Shown here piece after piece: positions 42,572 to 52,068 of a stretch of DNA of 64,000 nt. Position numbers and translations under genes: made by a program. Under the pieces are notes generated by a model. It made no database searches. It was not told the origin of the DNA and was given only the letters and a program-made list of their open reading frames with translations. Numbering within the stretch: the stretch's first letter is position 1; every line of letters begins with the position of its first letter. The DNA lies in assembly GCA_029821875.1 (NCBI GenBank), contig JALGXW010000012.1, positions 1-64,000 of the forward strand, written 5' to 3'. The stretch comes from Candidatus Hebobacterum abditum (GTDB taxonomy: Bacteria; Armatimonadota; Hebobacteria; Hebobacterales; Hebobacteraceae).

Positions 42572-44008
42572 ATGACCATCAAGGCGAATCAGACACCACA
42601 CAGGCAGCTCGAGGAGCTGACTCCCCGTCGCATCGTTGAGGCGCTGGACAAGTACATCGTGGGACAGGCCGAGGCGAAGCGTTCTGTCGCGATCGCGCTC
42701 CGCAACCGCATGCGAAGGCAGCTTCTGTCGGATGACATGAGAGACGAGGTAATCCCGAAGAACATACTCATGATAGGACCCACCGGCGTCGGCAAGACGG
42801 AGATCGCACGACGGCTCGCGCGGCTGGTGCGGGCGCCGCTCGTGAAGGTGGAGGCCAGCAAGTACACTGAGGTAGGCTACGTCGGACGGGACGTGGACTC
42901 CATGGTTCGCGATCTCGTGGAGGCGTCTGTGCGGATGGTCCGGGGGGAGAAGGTGGAGGAGGTGCGCGGCCAGGCCGAGGCCCGCGCCACCGACCGTCTG
43001 CTGGAGGCGCTGCAGCGCCGAGGCGGCAGCGCAGGCGGGCGCATGCAGTCGATCGGCGACGCGATGGCGGCCATGCTCCAGCAGCGCCCGGCCGAGGCCG
43101 AGCGAGCCGAAGAGCCAACCGAGGATGATGACACCCGCGAGTCGCTGCGGGAGCGTCTCCTGGCCGGTGAGCTCGACACACAGATGGTCGAGATCGAGGT
43201 GGAGGAGAACCGCTTCCTGGCCTTCCCCGTGTTCTCGGGTCAGGGGATGGAGGAGCTGGGCATCAACCTACAGGACATGCTCGGCGGCATGTTCCCGAAG
43301 CAGCGTCGGCGGCGCAGCGTCACGGTGGCCGAGGCGCGTCGCATCCTGCTCGACCAGGAGGCCGAGCGGATGATCGACATGGACCAGGTGACCGGCGAGG
43401 CGGTGGGCCGGGCCGAGCAGTCCGGCATCATCTTCATAGACGAGATGGACAAGATCGCCGGGCGAGAGCGCACACTCGGGGGCCCGGATGTGAGCCGCGA
43501 GGGCGTGCAGCGCGGGCTTCTGCCTATCGTCGAGGGATCGACGGTGATGACGAAGTACGGGCCGGTGCAGACCGACCATATCCTGTTCGTTGCGGCCGGC
43601 GCCTTCCACGCCTCTAAGCCATCCGATCTCATCCCGGAACTCCAGGGCCGCTTCCCGCTGCGAGTCGAGCTAAGCGCTTTGGGCGAGGAGGACTTCATCC
43701 GGATCCTCAACGAGCCTGAGAACTCGCTGATAAAGCAGTACACGGCACTCATGGGAACCGAGGGTGTCGAACTGGAGTTCACCCCTGAGGGGGTGGCCGA
43801 GATCGCGCGCATCGCCGCCCAGGTCAACGAGCAGACGGAGAACATCGGCGCGCGTCGGCTGCACACCGTCATGGAGCGGCTCCTGGAGCAGATCTCCTTC
43901 GAAGCCTCGGATATCTCTCCCGCCCATGTCAAGATCACGGCCGAATACGTCCGCGAGCAGCTCGCGCATGTGGTGAAGGACCTCGACCTGACGCGGTACA
44001 TTCTGTAG
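42572..44008 (+). CDS. hslU: HslU ATPase subunit of the HslVU protease
   Basis: This 478-residue AAA+ unfoldase feeds substrates into the HslV peptidase. It opens [21 protein letters not shown]. Walker A is GPTGVGKTE (about 69-77). An I-domain lies at about 115-245, with the charged, low-conservation part typical of HslU. Walker B is [13 protein letters not shown], and sensor 2 ([16 protein letters not shown]) and the C-terminal DLTRYIL that docks into HslV are present. The ATG at 42572 is chosen; an earlier ATG overlaps the -10 box. No Shine-Dalgarno site precedes it, so translation may be leaderless. Confidence 0.96.
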   Translation: MTIKANQTPHRQLEELTPRRIVEALDKYIVGQAEAKRSVAIALRNRMRRQLLSDDMRDEVIPKNILMIGPTGVGKTEIARRLARLVRAPLVKVEASKYTEVGYVGRDVDSMVRDLVEASVRMVRGEKVEEVRGQAEARATDRLLEALQRRGGSAGGRMQSIGDAMAAMLQQRPAEAERAEEPTEDDDTRESLRERLLAGELDTQMVEIEVEENRFLAFPVFSGQGMEELGINLQDMLGGMFPKQRRRRSVTVAEARRILLDQEAERMIDMDQVTGEAVGRAEQSGIIFIDEMDKIAGRERTLGGPDVSREGVQRGLLPIVEGSTVMTKYGPVQTDHILFVAAGAFHASKPSDLIPELQGRFPLRVELSALGEEDFIRILNEPENSLIKQYTALMGTEGVELEFTPEGVAEIARIAAQVNEQTENIGARRLHTVMERLLEQISFEASDISPAHVKITAEYVREQLAHVVKDLDLTRYIL

Positions 44009-44191
44009 GCTTCGAGTCGCCCGTCCGCCGCCCTCGCGCGGCATCGGTGTCATGCAGCCGCGACCGGCGGATTCTGCAGTGTCGCCGACCCCCGCCCCCG
44101 CTGCACCGCATCTCAGTGCGTCTCGGTTTTGTGGAATAGGCTGCCTGAGAGACGGCACTTCTTGGGAGCACAACAGGAGGGAGACGACTCC

Positions 44192-46213
44192 ATGGAGGCA
44201 GCCGGGCATTCGACCGCGTCACGGGCGCAGGGCGCTTCCGCGCGCCGCCTGGATGGCATTGCCTGCGGCTTCCTCTTCTTGGTCTCGCTGCTGGCCTACC
44301 TCCGCACGATGCGGCCGACCTTTGGCTGGGGGGATTCGAGCGAGCTGATCACGGCCGCCTACCACTTGGGCAACGGACACGCGCCGGGCTATCCGACGTG
44401 GATGCTCATCATGCATCCCTTCAGTCGCATCCCGGTCGGCGATGTGGCCTTCCGGGTCAACTTCGCGACCGCGCTGCTGGGCGCAGTGGCGGTCGCGCTC
44501 CTCTACCTCGTCTACCGGACCATCTCGGGCAATCGGATCGCGGCCTTCATCGCCGCGCTTACGTTCGCATTTGCCGCGACGTTCTGGGATCAGACGACGG
44601 AGGCCGAAGTCTATACGCTCCACGTCTGCCTCGCCGCCGCCATCATCCTGGTTCTGTTTGCCTGGCGGGTGACCGGTCGGGATCGCTGGCTCTTCCTGCT
44701 CTCATGGGTGGTCGGCATCAGCCTGGGGAACCACGCGCTTACGGCATTGATGGTGCCGGCGATCCTCTATCTCGTATGGGCGGAGAAGGGAAGGCGCTTC
44801 TTCACACTGCGGCGGGTGGCGGCCTGCGCGGGGCTGTGTCTGCTCGGCCTGTCGGTCTATGCGTACGAGCCGATCCGTGCCACTGCGAACCCGCCGCCTC
44901 ATCTCAACAACCCGCACAACTTGGTGGAGTTCTGGGCCCAGCTCACGGCGCCGGGCGCTCGGCACTCGATGTTCGACCGCGGTTGGGTGGTGCCGCTGCA
45001 TCGAGCGCTGATCCACACTGGGCGGCTGTCAACTGAGTTCACGCTCCTCGGCTGCGCGCTCGCCCTATTCGGTCTTGGGTTGCTGTGGCGACGGGACCGG
45101 AAGCTCGCGGTCTTCCTGCTGTTGATCGGGCTCTTCGATGTCGCCTACGCCGTCAACTTCAGCATCTTCGATATCTACGTCTACTACCTGCCGCTGCATA
45201 TCGTGTGGGCGGCGTTCATATCGGTGGGGATTGTGGGCGCACTGGCCTTGGCAGGCCGGGCGATGTCGCGGCTCCAACGGGGGCTGGTCTCGCCGACACC
45301 TGGCTGGCGATACGGTCCTGCCACCGTCCTGCTGATGGTGTTGCCGGTGATGCAGTTCACGGGCAACCTCCATCGCGTGGACGGGAGCCAAGACTACGGC
45401 TCCGAGCTGTTCGCGCGAGAAGTGATGGGCATAGCCGAACCGGGCGCTCTCATACTGGCCGACTGGTGGACGATCGCTCCGATGGGGTACCTCAAGTACA
45501 TTGACGGGGAGCGGCCGGATCTCATCATGTTCGCCGCACCATCCCTCCACTCTGACGAGGGTTTCATCGACTTCGCACAGGAGGACTTCCTCCGCAGCTA
45601 CCCGGCGGTGTACTTCGTCGAGATGCTGACATACCGCATGACCTTGCTGCGTGAGAAGACGTACATGGTCCCGCAGGGGCCGGTCTATCGGGTGTTCCTC
45701 GATCGCCCGCCGCGGGAGGAGGTGCTCGCCGACGTGGCCGGGAGGCCGGTAGCCCGGTTCGGCGACCAAGTGGGCCTCGTGAGGGTGGACCTGTCGCCCG
45801 GGGAGCTGCGGCCCGGCAAGAGCTTGCCCTTCGCTCTCTACTGGACTCCCCTCGCTGGCTATGAAGGGGCGCCATTGCAGGCCATCTTCGTCTTGGAGAG
45901 CGAGCAGGGCGAGCGCATATGGCTGGAGAGCAACCTCCTTGGGCACGACCTCTGCCCGTTGACGGATTGGCAGCCGGGCGAGGTGCTCAGGGAAGAACAC
46001 CGCATCTACCTTCCGGATCCGGTCCCTTCGGGCGGGTATGATCTGTTCGTGCGAGTGCGGGAGCGTGGGTCATCGAAGTGCCTGGCCTGCGATCGTCCCT
46101 ACGGCGACCGCAACCCGCGTGACTACCATATCGCTCGCATCTCCGTCGCGGATCCGGAGCCGACTTCGGACGAGGGCCGCATTCCGACCGCTGTAGCGAT
46201 GCTGCGGCCGTGA
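44192..46213 (+). CDS. DUF2723-type polytopic membrane protein (GT-C-like)
   Basis: This 673-residue protein begins with about ten TM helices. The first outer loop carries GDSSELITAAYHLGNGHAPGYPTW, the acidic motif of DUF2723/PMT-like GT-C glycosyltransferases that use lipid-linked sugars. WDQTTEAEVYTLH follows in the second loop. The C-terminal 250 residues form a soluble domain (SLPFALYWTPLAGYEGAPLQ) likely outside the cytoplasm. It probably glycosylates proteins or lipids at the membrane. AGGAGG lies 11 nt before the ATG. It stands between hslU and the rpsB cluster. Confidence 0.85.
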   Translation: MEAAGHSTASRAQGASARRLDGIACGFLFLVSLLAYLRTMRPTFGWGDSSELITAAYHLGNGHAPGYPTWMLIMHPFSRIPVGDVAFRVNFATALLGAVAVALLYLVYRTISGNRIAAFIAALTFAFAATFWDQTTEAEVYTLHVCLAAAIILVLFAWRVTGRDRWLFLLSWVVGISLGNHALTALMVPAILYLVWAEKGRRFFTLRRVAACAGLCLLGLSVYAYEPIRATANPPPHLNNPHNLVEFWAQLTAPGARHSMFDRGWVVPLHRALIHTGRLSTEFTLLGCALALFGLGLLWRRDRKLAVFLLLIGLFDVAYAVNFSIFDIYVYYLPLHIVWAAFISVGIVGALALAGRAMSRLQRGLVSPTPGWRYGPATVLLMVLPVMQFTGNLHRVDGSQDYGSELFAREVMGIAEPGALILADWWTIAPMGYLKYIDGERPDLIMFAAPSLHSDEGFIDFAQEDFLRSYPAVYFVEMLTYRMTLLREKTYMVPQGPVYRVFLDRPPREEVLADVAGRPVARFGDQVGLVRVDLSPGELRPGKSLPFALYWTPLAGYEGAPLQAIFVLESEQGERIWLESNLLGHDLCPLTDWQPGEVLREEHRIYLPDPVPSGGYDLFVRVRERGSSKCLACDRPYGDRNPRDYHIARISVADPEPTSDEGRIPTAVAMLRP

Positions 46214-46311
46214 GGGCCGCCAGCTCCCTGCTATCTTGCCGCGCCGCAAGCGAGCTCTCACCTGACGTCCTTTGATGGCCTCAATGGGGTCCTCGTGAGC
46301 ACGGTCGGGTC

Positions 46312-46341
46312 TTGCGCCGCGCGGCTTTCTTGTGCTACACT
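46312..46341 (+). promoter_or_regulatory. promoter for rpsB-tsf
   Basis: TTGCGC (46312-46317), an 18-bp spacer and TACACT (46336-46341), preceded by TGTGC, form an extended -10 promoter. The -35 and spacer are the same as in the promoter at 9062-9091. Confidence 0.6.
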
Positions 46342-46536
46342 CCCATGAACGGCCGCGCCTCGCTTAACGGGGATCGTGGGCCGTTTGGCGCGCCCTTGTC
46401 CTCATAGGGTCGGGGCGCGGCGGGAATCCAATCTTCGGCGTGCTGTGGTGTCCCAGTTCGCGCATGTCGCGCAGTCGCAGCGCGGATGAACAGCTCGCCC
46501 CGATGATGGGGCACGCCGCCCGAAAGGGGAGTAACC
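46342..46536 (+). promoter_or_regulatory. long rpsB leader, possible S2 autoregulatory RNA
   Basis: About 195 nt separate the promoter from the TTG start of rpsB without any coding frame. Short GC-rich complementary segments are visible, for example CGCGCCC near 46390 with GGGGCGCG near 46412. Ribosomal protein S2 leaders often bind S2. I did not recognise a specific published motif. Confidence 0.4.
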
Positions 46537-47484
46537 TTGCCTCTCGTGACCATGAAAGAGCTGTTGGAGGCCGGAGTCCATTTCGGCCACCAGACCCGCC
46601 GTTGGAACCCGAAGATGAAGCGGTTCATCTATGCCGGGCGCAACGGCATCTACATCATTGACCTTCACCAGACGCTGAAACGCCTCGAGACCGCCTACCA
46701 ATTCGTCGAGCAGGTAGCCGCGGAAGGGGGGAAAGTCCTGTTCGTCGGTACCAAGAAGCAGGCCCAGGACGCCGTGCGGGAGAGCGCCGCGCGCTGCGAG
46801 ATGTTCTACGTCACCGAGCGTTGGCTCGGCGGCATGCTGACCAACCACAGCACCATCAACCAGCGGATCGAGCGGCTGCGCGAGCTGCGCAAGATGGAGG
46901 AGGACGGCAGCCTCTCTCAGCTCCCGAAGAAAGAAAGGAATCGCCTCATAGACTTGAGGGTCAAACTTGAGCGGTTCCTCTCCGGCATCGAGGACATGGG
47001 TGGGGTGCCGGATGCGGTCTTCATTGTGGATCTGAAGCAGGAGCGCATCGCGCTGTTGGAGGCGAGACGGCTGAAGATCCCAGTGGTCGCGATAGTGGAC
47101 ACGAACTGCGACCCGGACGAGGTGGACTATCCGATTCCAGGCAACGATGACGCCATACGTGCGATCAGGCTCATGGCCGGGAAAATGGCGGACGCGGTCA
47201 TGGAAGGCCGCGCCGAGCATGAGAGCCGACAGGCCGAAGCGGAGGCCGCGGCTGAGCGGGAGAAGGCGGTCGCGGTAGCGGTGGAATCCGGTGAGGGGGC
47301 CGCGGATGAGGCGGGCTGGGAAGCCGGTGACCTCGAGGCCGAACCGGCAGCAGCCACTGTAACGGCCGAGGAAGTGGAGCCGGCGCCGCCGAGCGAGGAG
47401 GAACCTGCAGCGGCTGAGGTGGGGACAGAGTCTGAGGCCGAACCAGCCCGAGAGTTCACAGGCGGCGAGGCGGAGCTCACCTGA
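46537..47484 (+). CDS. rpsB: 30S ribosomal protein S2
   Basis: This protein of the small ribosomal subunit head/platform junction has 315 residues. It starts [26 protein letters not shown], which fixes the TTG start at 46537; AAGGGGAG lies 6 nt upstream. Conserved segments include [35 protein letters not shown] and [12 protein letters not shown] with [12 protein letters not shown]. The last 85 residues are an Ala/Glu-rich acidic extension beyond the usual length of about 230, of unknown role. tsf follows, as in most bacteria. Confidence 0.97.
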   Translation: MPLVTMKELLEAGVHFGHQTRRWNPKMKRFIYAGRNGIYIIDLHQTLKRLETAYQFVEQVAAEGGKVLFVGTKKQAQDAVRESAARCEMFYVTERWLGGMLTNHSTINQRIERLRELRKMEEDGSLSQLPKKERNRLIDLRVKLERFLSGIEDMGGVPDAVFIVDLKQERIALLEARRLKIPVVAIVDTNCDPDEVDYPIPGNDDAIRAIRLMAGKMADAVMEGRAEHESRQAEAEAAAEREKAVAVAVESGEGAADEAGWEAGDLEAEPAAATVTAEEVEPAPPSEEEPAAAEVGTESEAEPAREFTGGEAELT

Positions 47485-47534
47485 ACGCAGTTGAGTGAGC
47501 TCGCGCGTTTCCCAGACCGTAAGGAGGCCTGCAA

Positions 47535-48140
47535 GTGGCAGTAACAGCACAACACGTTCAGGAACTCCGCCGAAAGACGGGCGCAGGCATCATGGACTGC
47601 AAGAAGGCGCTCACCGAGTGCGGGGGCGACATGGAGCAAGCTGCCGTGCTGCTCCGCAAGCAGGGCGCCGCGCGGGCGGACGCGAGGCTCTCTCGTGAGA
47701 CAAGCGAGGGAGCAGTATCGTCCTACATACACGCCGGCGGCAAGATTGGCGTGCTCGTCGAGGTGAACTGCGAAACAGACTTCGTCGCGCGGACGGAGGA
47801 GTTCCAGGAACTTGCCTTCAACCTGGCAATGCACATTGCCGCTGAGAACCCGCGGTACTTGCGGTCCGAGGATGTGCCGGACGATGTCCTCGAGAAGGAG
47901 AAGGACGTGTTCCGCGCCCTGGCTCAGACGGAGGGCAAGCCGGAGAAGGTGATCGACCGCATCGTCGACGGGCGGCTGAAGAAGTTCCTCTCGGAGGTCT
48001 GCCTGCTGGATCAGCCCTATGTTCGGGATGACCAAATGACAGTGGGAGGGCTGATCAAGGAAGCCATCGGCCGCCTAGGCGAGAACATCAGCGTCCGCCG
48101 ATTCGTGCGCTATCAGCTGGGTACGGAAGACGGGGGCTGA
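47535..48140 (+). CDS. tsf: elongation factor Ts
   Basis: This is the nucleotide exchange factor for EF-Tu. It has 201 residues, the short form with a single core subdomain. The N-terminal UBA-like domain has [19 protein letters not shown], followed by [12 protein letters not shown] and the EF-Tu contact [13 protein letters not shown]. The GTG start follows AAGGAGG by 8 nt. It lies 50 bp after rpsB and before pyrH in the classic order. Confidence 0.97.
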   Translation: MAVTAQHVQELRRKTGAGIMDCKKALTECGGDMEQAAVLLRKQGAARADARLSRETSEGAVSSYIHAGGKIGVLVEVNCETDFVARTEEFQELAFNLAMHIAAENPRYLRSEDVPDDVLEKEKDVFRALAQTEGKPEKVIDRIVDGRLKKFLSEVCLLDQPYVRDDQMTVGGLIKEAIGRLGENISVRRFVRYQLGTEDGG

Positions 48141-48160
48141 GGCAGGTCCAGGAGGTCGAG

Positions 48161-48874
48161 GTGGCGGAACTGCCCTACAGGCGAGTTGTCCTGAAGCTCA
48201 GCGGCGAGGCCTTCGCTGGGCATGCCGGGTTCGGGATCGATCCCGACGTGGTGCACCGCATCGGCGGCGAGGTGAAGGAGGCGCGCGAGCTGGGGGTGGA
48301 GCTTGGAGTCGTCGTCGGGGCCGGGAACTACTTGCGGGCGCGCTCCAACTCTCTCCACGACATAGAGCGCACGACCGCCGACTACATGGGGATGCTTGCC
48401 AGCGTCCTGAACTGTCTGGCATTGCAGGCGGCGCTGGAGACTCTGGGCGTCGACACGCGACTTCAGTCAGCGATCGAGATCCGCGAGGTCGCAGAGCCAT
48501 ACATCAGGCGTCGCGCGATACGCCACCTGGAGAAGGGACGCGTCGTGATCTTCGCGGCCGGCACTGGGAATCCGTACTTCACCACCGATACCGCGGCCGC
48601 TCTGCGCGCGGCGGAAATCGGCGCCGGGGCCCTGCTGAAGGCTTCCACTGTCGACGGGATATACGACAGCGATCCGAAGACCAACGCTTCGGCCAAGAAG
48701 CTGGAGAGCCTGACCTATCTGGACGCCTTGCGCGCTGGACTCAAGGTGATGGACGCGACGGCCGTGTCCCTGAGCATGGACACGAAGATTCCAGTCATCG
48801 TCTTCGACCTGCGGACCTCGGGGAACATCAAGCGCGTGCTGCTGGGGGAGAAGATAGGGAGCACCATTAGCTGA
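48161..48874 (+). CDS. pyrH: UMP kinase
   Basis: This 237-residue hexameric kinase phosphorylates UMP to UDP in pyrimidine and cell-wall precursor supply. It shows [24 protein letters not shown], the adenine/UMP region [38 protein letters not shown] and [16 protein letters not shown] lies 6 nt before the GTG start. It is usually inhibited by UTP and activated by GTP, a family property not visible here. It lies between tsf and frr. Confidence 0.97.
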   Translation: MAELPYRRVVLKLSGEAFAGHAGFGIDPDVVHRIGGEVKEARELGVELGVVVGAGNYLRARSNSLHDIERTTADYMGMLASVLNCLALQAALETLGVDTRLQSAIEIREVAEPYIRRRAIRHLEKGRVVIFAAGTGNPYFTTDTAAALRAAEIGAGALLKASTVDGIYDSDPKTNASAKKLESLTYLDALRAGLKVMDATAVSLSMDTKIPVIVFDLRTSGNIKRVLLGEKIGSTIS

Positions 48875-48897
48875 GCGTCTCAACGGGAGGAATGCCT

Positions 48898-49464
48898 ATG
48901 CCGGATGCAGTGCAGCTGCTAATGAGAGAGACGGATAGGCATATGCTCGAAGCCATCGAGGCGGTCAAGCGGGAGTTCAGCCTGATACGCACCGGCCGGG
49001 CCAATCCTGCGATTCTCGACCGCATCCGCGTCGAGTACTACGGCCAAATGATGTCCGTGAAGCAAGTGGCGACCATCAGCGCACCCGAGCCTCGACTGCT
49101 CATGATATCTCCCTGGGATAAGCAGATGGCCAAGCCGATCGTGGATGCTATCACGAGCTCGGACCTGGGGCTGAACCCTCAAAGCGACGGGAACATCATC
49201 AGAGTGCCGCTCCCTCAGCTGACGACTGAGCGCCGGAAGGAGCTGGCGAAGATGGTCACCCGCAAGACTGAGGAGGGGAGAGTCTCCATCCGGAACATTC
49301 GCAGAGACACAGTGGAGCGGCTGCGAGGAATGCAGAAGGACGGGAAGATGTCGGAGGACGATCTGCGCCGCTTCCAGGATCAGGTACAGAAGATCACCGA
49401 CGGGCACGTCAAGCAGCTCGAGAGCGTGGAAAAGGACAAAGAGCGGGAGATCATGGAGGCATGA
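48898..49464 (+). CDS. frr: ribosome recycling factor
   Basis: This 188-residue factor splits ribosomes after termination together with EF-G. Family signatures are FSLIRTGRANPAILDRIRVEYYG, ISAPEPRLLMISPWDK, LGLNPQSDGNIIRVPLP, and LTTERRKELAKMV. The ATG at 48898 is preferred because GGGAGG lies 7 nt upstream; the ATG at 48892 would be only 1 nt from it. Its stop overlaps the next small frame (ATGA). Confidence 0.97.
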   Translation: MPDAVQLLMRETDRHMLEAIEAVKREFSLIRTGRANPAILDRIRVEYYGQMMSVKQVATISAPEPRLLMISPWDKQMAKPIVDAITSSDLGLNPQSDGNIIRVPLPQLTTERRKELAKMVTRKTEEGRVSIRNIRRDTVERLRGMQKDGKMSEDDLRRFQDQVQKITDGHVKQLESVEKDKEREIMEA

Positions 49465-49679
49465 GGGCTCCCTGCGTGATCGGACGGCAGTTGCCACAAG
49501 CGGAGGCGATCCTCGGAGTGGCCGGCCTGCGCGCCGCTCTGGTGAAAGAGACGCGGTCGCCCAAAGGCGCCCCCAGTGGGCCGCTACGTGTCGTGCGCCA
49601 GCGCGACATCTCCGAGGGGATCGAGCTTGTGACGGCAGCGTCGCTCCCCCTTGTCGAAAGGAAAGACTGTCACGACTAG
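49461..49679 (+). CDS. 72-aa small protein between frr and uppS
   Basis: The ATG overlaps the frr stop (ATGA) and its end overlaps the uppS start, so it would be translationally coupled on both sides. The C-terminal LRVVRQRDISEGIELVTAASLPL looks like a small beta-rich fold. Such small uncharacterised frames occur at this position in other bacteria, as far as I recall. It lacks its own ribosome site. It is possibly a real gene and possibly chance. Confidence 0.5.
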   Translation: MRAPCVIGRQLPQAEAILGVAGLRAALVKETRSPKGAPSGPLRVVRQRDISEGIELVTAASLPLVERKDCHD

Positions 49680-50439
49680 CGCGACGGATCAGCCAGCCTT
49701 CGAGCAGCTCAAGCGGCGGATCGATTCGTCGCGCGTACCCGCCCACATAGCTGTCATAATGGACGGGAACGGCAGGTGGGCTCAGCAACGGCAACTCTCG
49801 CGTCTGGAGGGCCATCGTGCCGGCCGTCGAAGCGCCCGCGAAGCCATTCAGGCCAGCGATGAGATCGGCGTCCAGGTCCTCACCCTGTACACGTTTTCAG
49901 CAGAGAACTGGAGCCGACCGGAGGCCGAGGTCGCCGCGCTGATGGGGCTGATCGAGCACGCTCTCCGCGAAGAGGTCGATGATCTCCATAGGAGGAACGC
50001 GCGGGTGCGACTTCTCGGCGACCCGGCGCCTCTGCCTTCCTCCCTCAGAGCCGAGCTGGACCGTGTGGAAGAACTCACCGCCGACAACACCGGGCTCGTG
50101 CTTCAGCTCGCCATCAACTACGGCGGCCGGCAGGAGATACTGCATGCGGCGTTCGCCCTGGCGGCAGAGGCAGCGGCCGGCCGGGCCGAGGTCGGAGAGC
50201 TGGACGAGTCGCACTTCACGCGACATCTCTACCGCCCGGACGCGCCCGATCCCGACCTACTCATCCGAACCGGAGGCGAGCTTCGAGTGTCTAACTATCT
50301 GTTGTGGCAGATTGCCTACGCCGAGATATATGTGACGCCGGTGCTGTGGCCGGACTTCAGAGGCTCGCACCTGTGCGAGGCCGTGCTAGACTACCAGCGC
50401 CGTGAACGGCGCTTTGGCGGGGTACAGAATGTCACGTAA
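49651..50439 (+). CDS. uppS: undecaprenyl diphosphate synthase (cis-prenyltransferase)
   Basis: This enzyme makes the C55 carrier lipid of cell-wall synthesis. The catalytic Asp lies in IMDGNGRWA (near residue 36), followed by GHRAGRRSAREAI, TLYTFSAENWSRP, LAINYGGRQEI and the signature DLLIRTGGELRVSNYLLWQ. There is no good start codon with a ribosome site: TTG at 49651 is the only in-frame option before the fold, and GAAAGGA lies just inside it. It lies in the conserved frr-uppS-dxr-rseP cluster. Confidence 0.94.
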   Translation: MSKGKTVTTSATDQPAFEQLKRRIDSSRVPAHIAVIMDGNGRWAQQRQLSRLEGHRAGRRSAREAIQASDEIGVQVLTLYTFSAENWSRPEAEVAALMGLIEHALREEVDDLHRRNARVRLLGDPAPLPSSLRAELDRVEELTADNTGLVLQLAINYGGRQEILHAAFALAAEAAAGRAEVGELDESHFTRHLYRPDAPDPDLLIRTGGELRVSNYLLWQIAYAEIYVTPVLWPDFRGSHLCEAVLDYQRRERRFGGVQNVT

Positions 50440-50890
50440 GAGCTGGGGCAAAGTGGGGGTCATCGTGGGGGTGCTTGTGGCCCTGCTGGCACTCGATGTC
50501 TTCATCTCCCTCGAGGGACTGCCCGTGCTGGCAGCGCTGCTCGGGTTCGCCTTCCTTGTCACAAACCGCCCCCGACTCTGGCTCAAGGAGCACGATCGGG
50601 CCGGGGCGGCTCTGCTGCCGTTCCTGGCCGCTGCCTTCGTCCTCCTGCTCGGGTTCACGCGTGGACGCGATCTCTCCCAGGGTGGTCTGCTCCTGATCAC
50701 CTTGGCCCTCGTGTTCGACATCCTGCTTGCAGCGCTTGCGCTGATCGGAGAAGCGAGCAAGCGTGGGCTGAAGGGGGCGGGGGAGTTCCTCGGCCTGGCT
50801 GGCCTCGGGCTCGCCCTGGGCTTCGTTCTGTCGCTGGTCTTCCTCGTGGAGATGGGTCGGCTGGGTGGCACGAGCCTGGCCGGGCCCTGA
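50429..50890 (+). CDS. 153-aa integral membrane protein in the cdsA position
   Basis: The protein has five hydrophobic segments (about residues 8-28, 32-48, 58-78, 85-108 and 120-143) with short loops and almost no conserved polar residues. Its start overlaps the uppS stop by 11 bp and dxr starts 9 bp after its end, so it is firmly inside the operon. In many bacteria this slot holds cdsA (phosphatidate cytidylyltransferase). This protein is much too short and shows no CdsA signature at its C-terminus. The function is unknown. Confidence 0.78.
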   Translation: MSRKSWGKVGVIVGVLVALLALDVFISLEGLPVLAALLGFAFLVTNRPRLWLKEHDRAGAALLPFLAAAFVLLLGFTRGRDLSQGGLLLITLALVFDILLAALALIGEASKRGLKGAGEFLGLAGLGLALGFVLSLVFLVEMGRLGGTSLAGP

Positions 50891-50898
50891 ACAGCTCG

Positions 50899-52068
50899 AT
50901 GGCCAGTGTCAAGTCGATCTCCGTCCTCGGGTCCACTGGGTCCATAGGTCGCCAGGCGCTGGACGTAGTCGACTCCTTTCCTGACAGGTTCCGCGTCGTT
51001 GCGCTTGCCTGCCGGAGCTCCGCAGAGGAGATCATCCTGCAGGCCCGGCGATTCCGCCCGCAGCTCGTCGCGGTGGAGGAGGAGAAGGCCGCGAAGACGG
51101 TTCGTGAGACGCTAGGACGGGATGGCATGCAGGTGGTTGTCGGCTCGGAGGGCATCGCGGAGTGCGCGGTGCTTCCCGGCGCTGACATCGTGGTCGCAGC
51201 AGCCGCAGGAGTAGCCGGTCTGGCCCCCGTGTGGGAGGCAGTCCGTGCCGGCAAGACGGTGGCGCTCGCCAACAAGGAGCCGCTGGTCGTCGCCGGCCAC
51301 CTCATTGTCATGGAGGCGGCGCGCTCCGGCTCACATATTCTGCCAGTAGATAGCGAGCACTCTGCTATATTCCAGTCCCTTCTGGGTCAACGCCGGGAGT
51401 CCGTGGCGCGCGTGCTCCTCACGGCCTCCGGGGGCGCGTTCAGAGACCTGGACCAGGTGGCGCTCGCGCGGGTGACTCCGCAACAGGCTCTGGCCCATCC
51501 GACCTGGAAGATGGGCCCGAAGGTGACAGTGGACTCAGCGACGCTGATGAACAAGGGCTTGGAGCTGATCGAGGCGCGCTGGCTCTTCGACCTGAGGCCC
51601 GACATGCTTGACGTCGTTCTGCACAGAGAGAGCATTGTGCACAGCCTGGTGGAGTTCGTCGATGGCAGTGTCATCGCGCACCTCGCGCGGCCCGACATGA
51701 GGCTGCCCATTCAGTTCGCACTGAGCTACCCGGAGAGGCTTCCCCGGGGTGACCCGCCGCCCGATCTTGCGGAGTTGGGCGGGCTGCACTTCGAGCGGTT
51801 CGACACTCAGCGGTGGCCCTGCGTCGGGCTTGCGAGGAAGGCGATCGAAACGGGGGGCACGGCCCCGGCGGCGCTCAACGCCGGAGACGAGGTGGCCGTC
51901 GAGTGGTTTCTCCAGGGGAAGGTAACCTTCAGTGCCATCCCTCGCATCATCGAGCACGCTGTGACGACACACGAAGTGGGCGCCGGAGAATCGGTGGAAG
52001 AGCTACTGGCCGTGGACAGGCGGGTTAGAGACGTGCTGGAGGAGGGCCCGGCGAGGTGGACGTCGTGA
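50899..52068 (+). CDS. dxr: 1-deoxy-D-xylulose 5-phosphate reductoisomerase
   Basis: This is the second step of the MEP isoprenoid pathway, NADPH- and metal-dependent. The 389-residue protein has the nucleotide motif VLGSTGSIGRQALDV (about 8-22), ALANKEPLVVAG and the metal/substrate loop PVDSEHSAIFQ. It also has WKMGPKVTVDSATLMNKGLELIEA and, in the C-terminal domain, ALNAGDEVAVEWFL. ATG at 50899. The rseP start lies inside its end. It feeds isopentenyl diphosphate to uppS and the prenyl synthase at 6799. Confidence 0.97.
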   Translation: MASVKSISVLGSTGSIGRQALDVVDSFPDRFRVVALACRSSAEEIILQARRFRPQLVAVEEEKAAKTVRETLGRDGMQVVVGSEGIAECAVLPGADIVVAAAAGVAGLAPVWEAVRAGKTVALANKEPLVVAGHLIVMEAARSGSHILPVDSEHSAIFQSLLGQRRESVARVLLTASGGAFRDLDQVALARVTPQQALAHPTWKMGPKVTVDSATLMNKGLELIEARWLFDLRPDMLDVVLHRESIVHSLVEFVDGSVIAHLARPDMRLPIQFALSYPERLPRGDPPPDLAELGGLHFERFDTQRWPCVGLARKAIETGGTAPAALNAGDEVAVEWFLQGKVTFSAIPRIIEHAVTTHEVGAGESVEELLAVDRRVRDVLEEGPARWTS

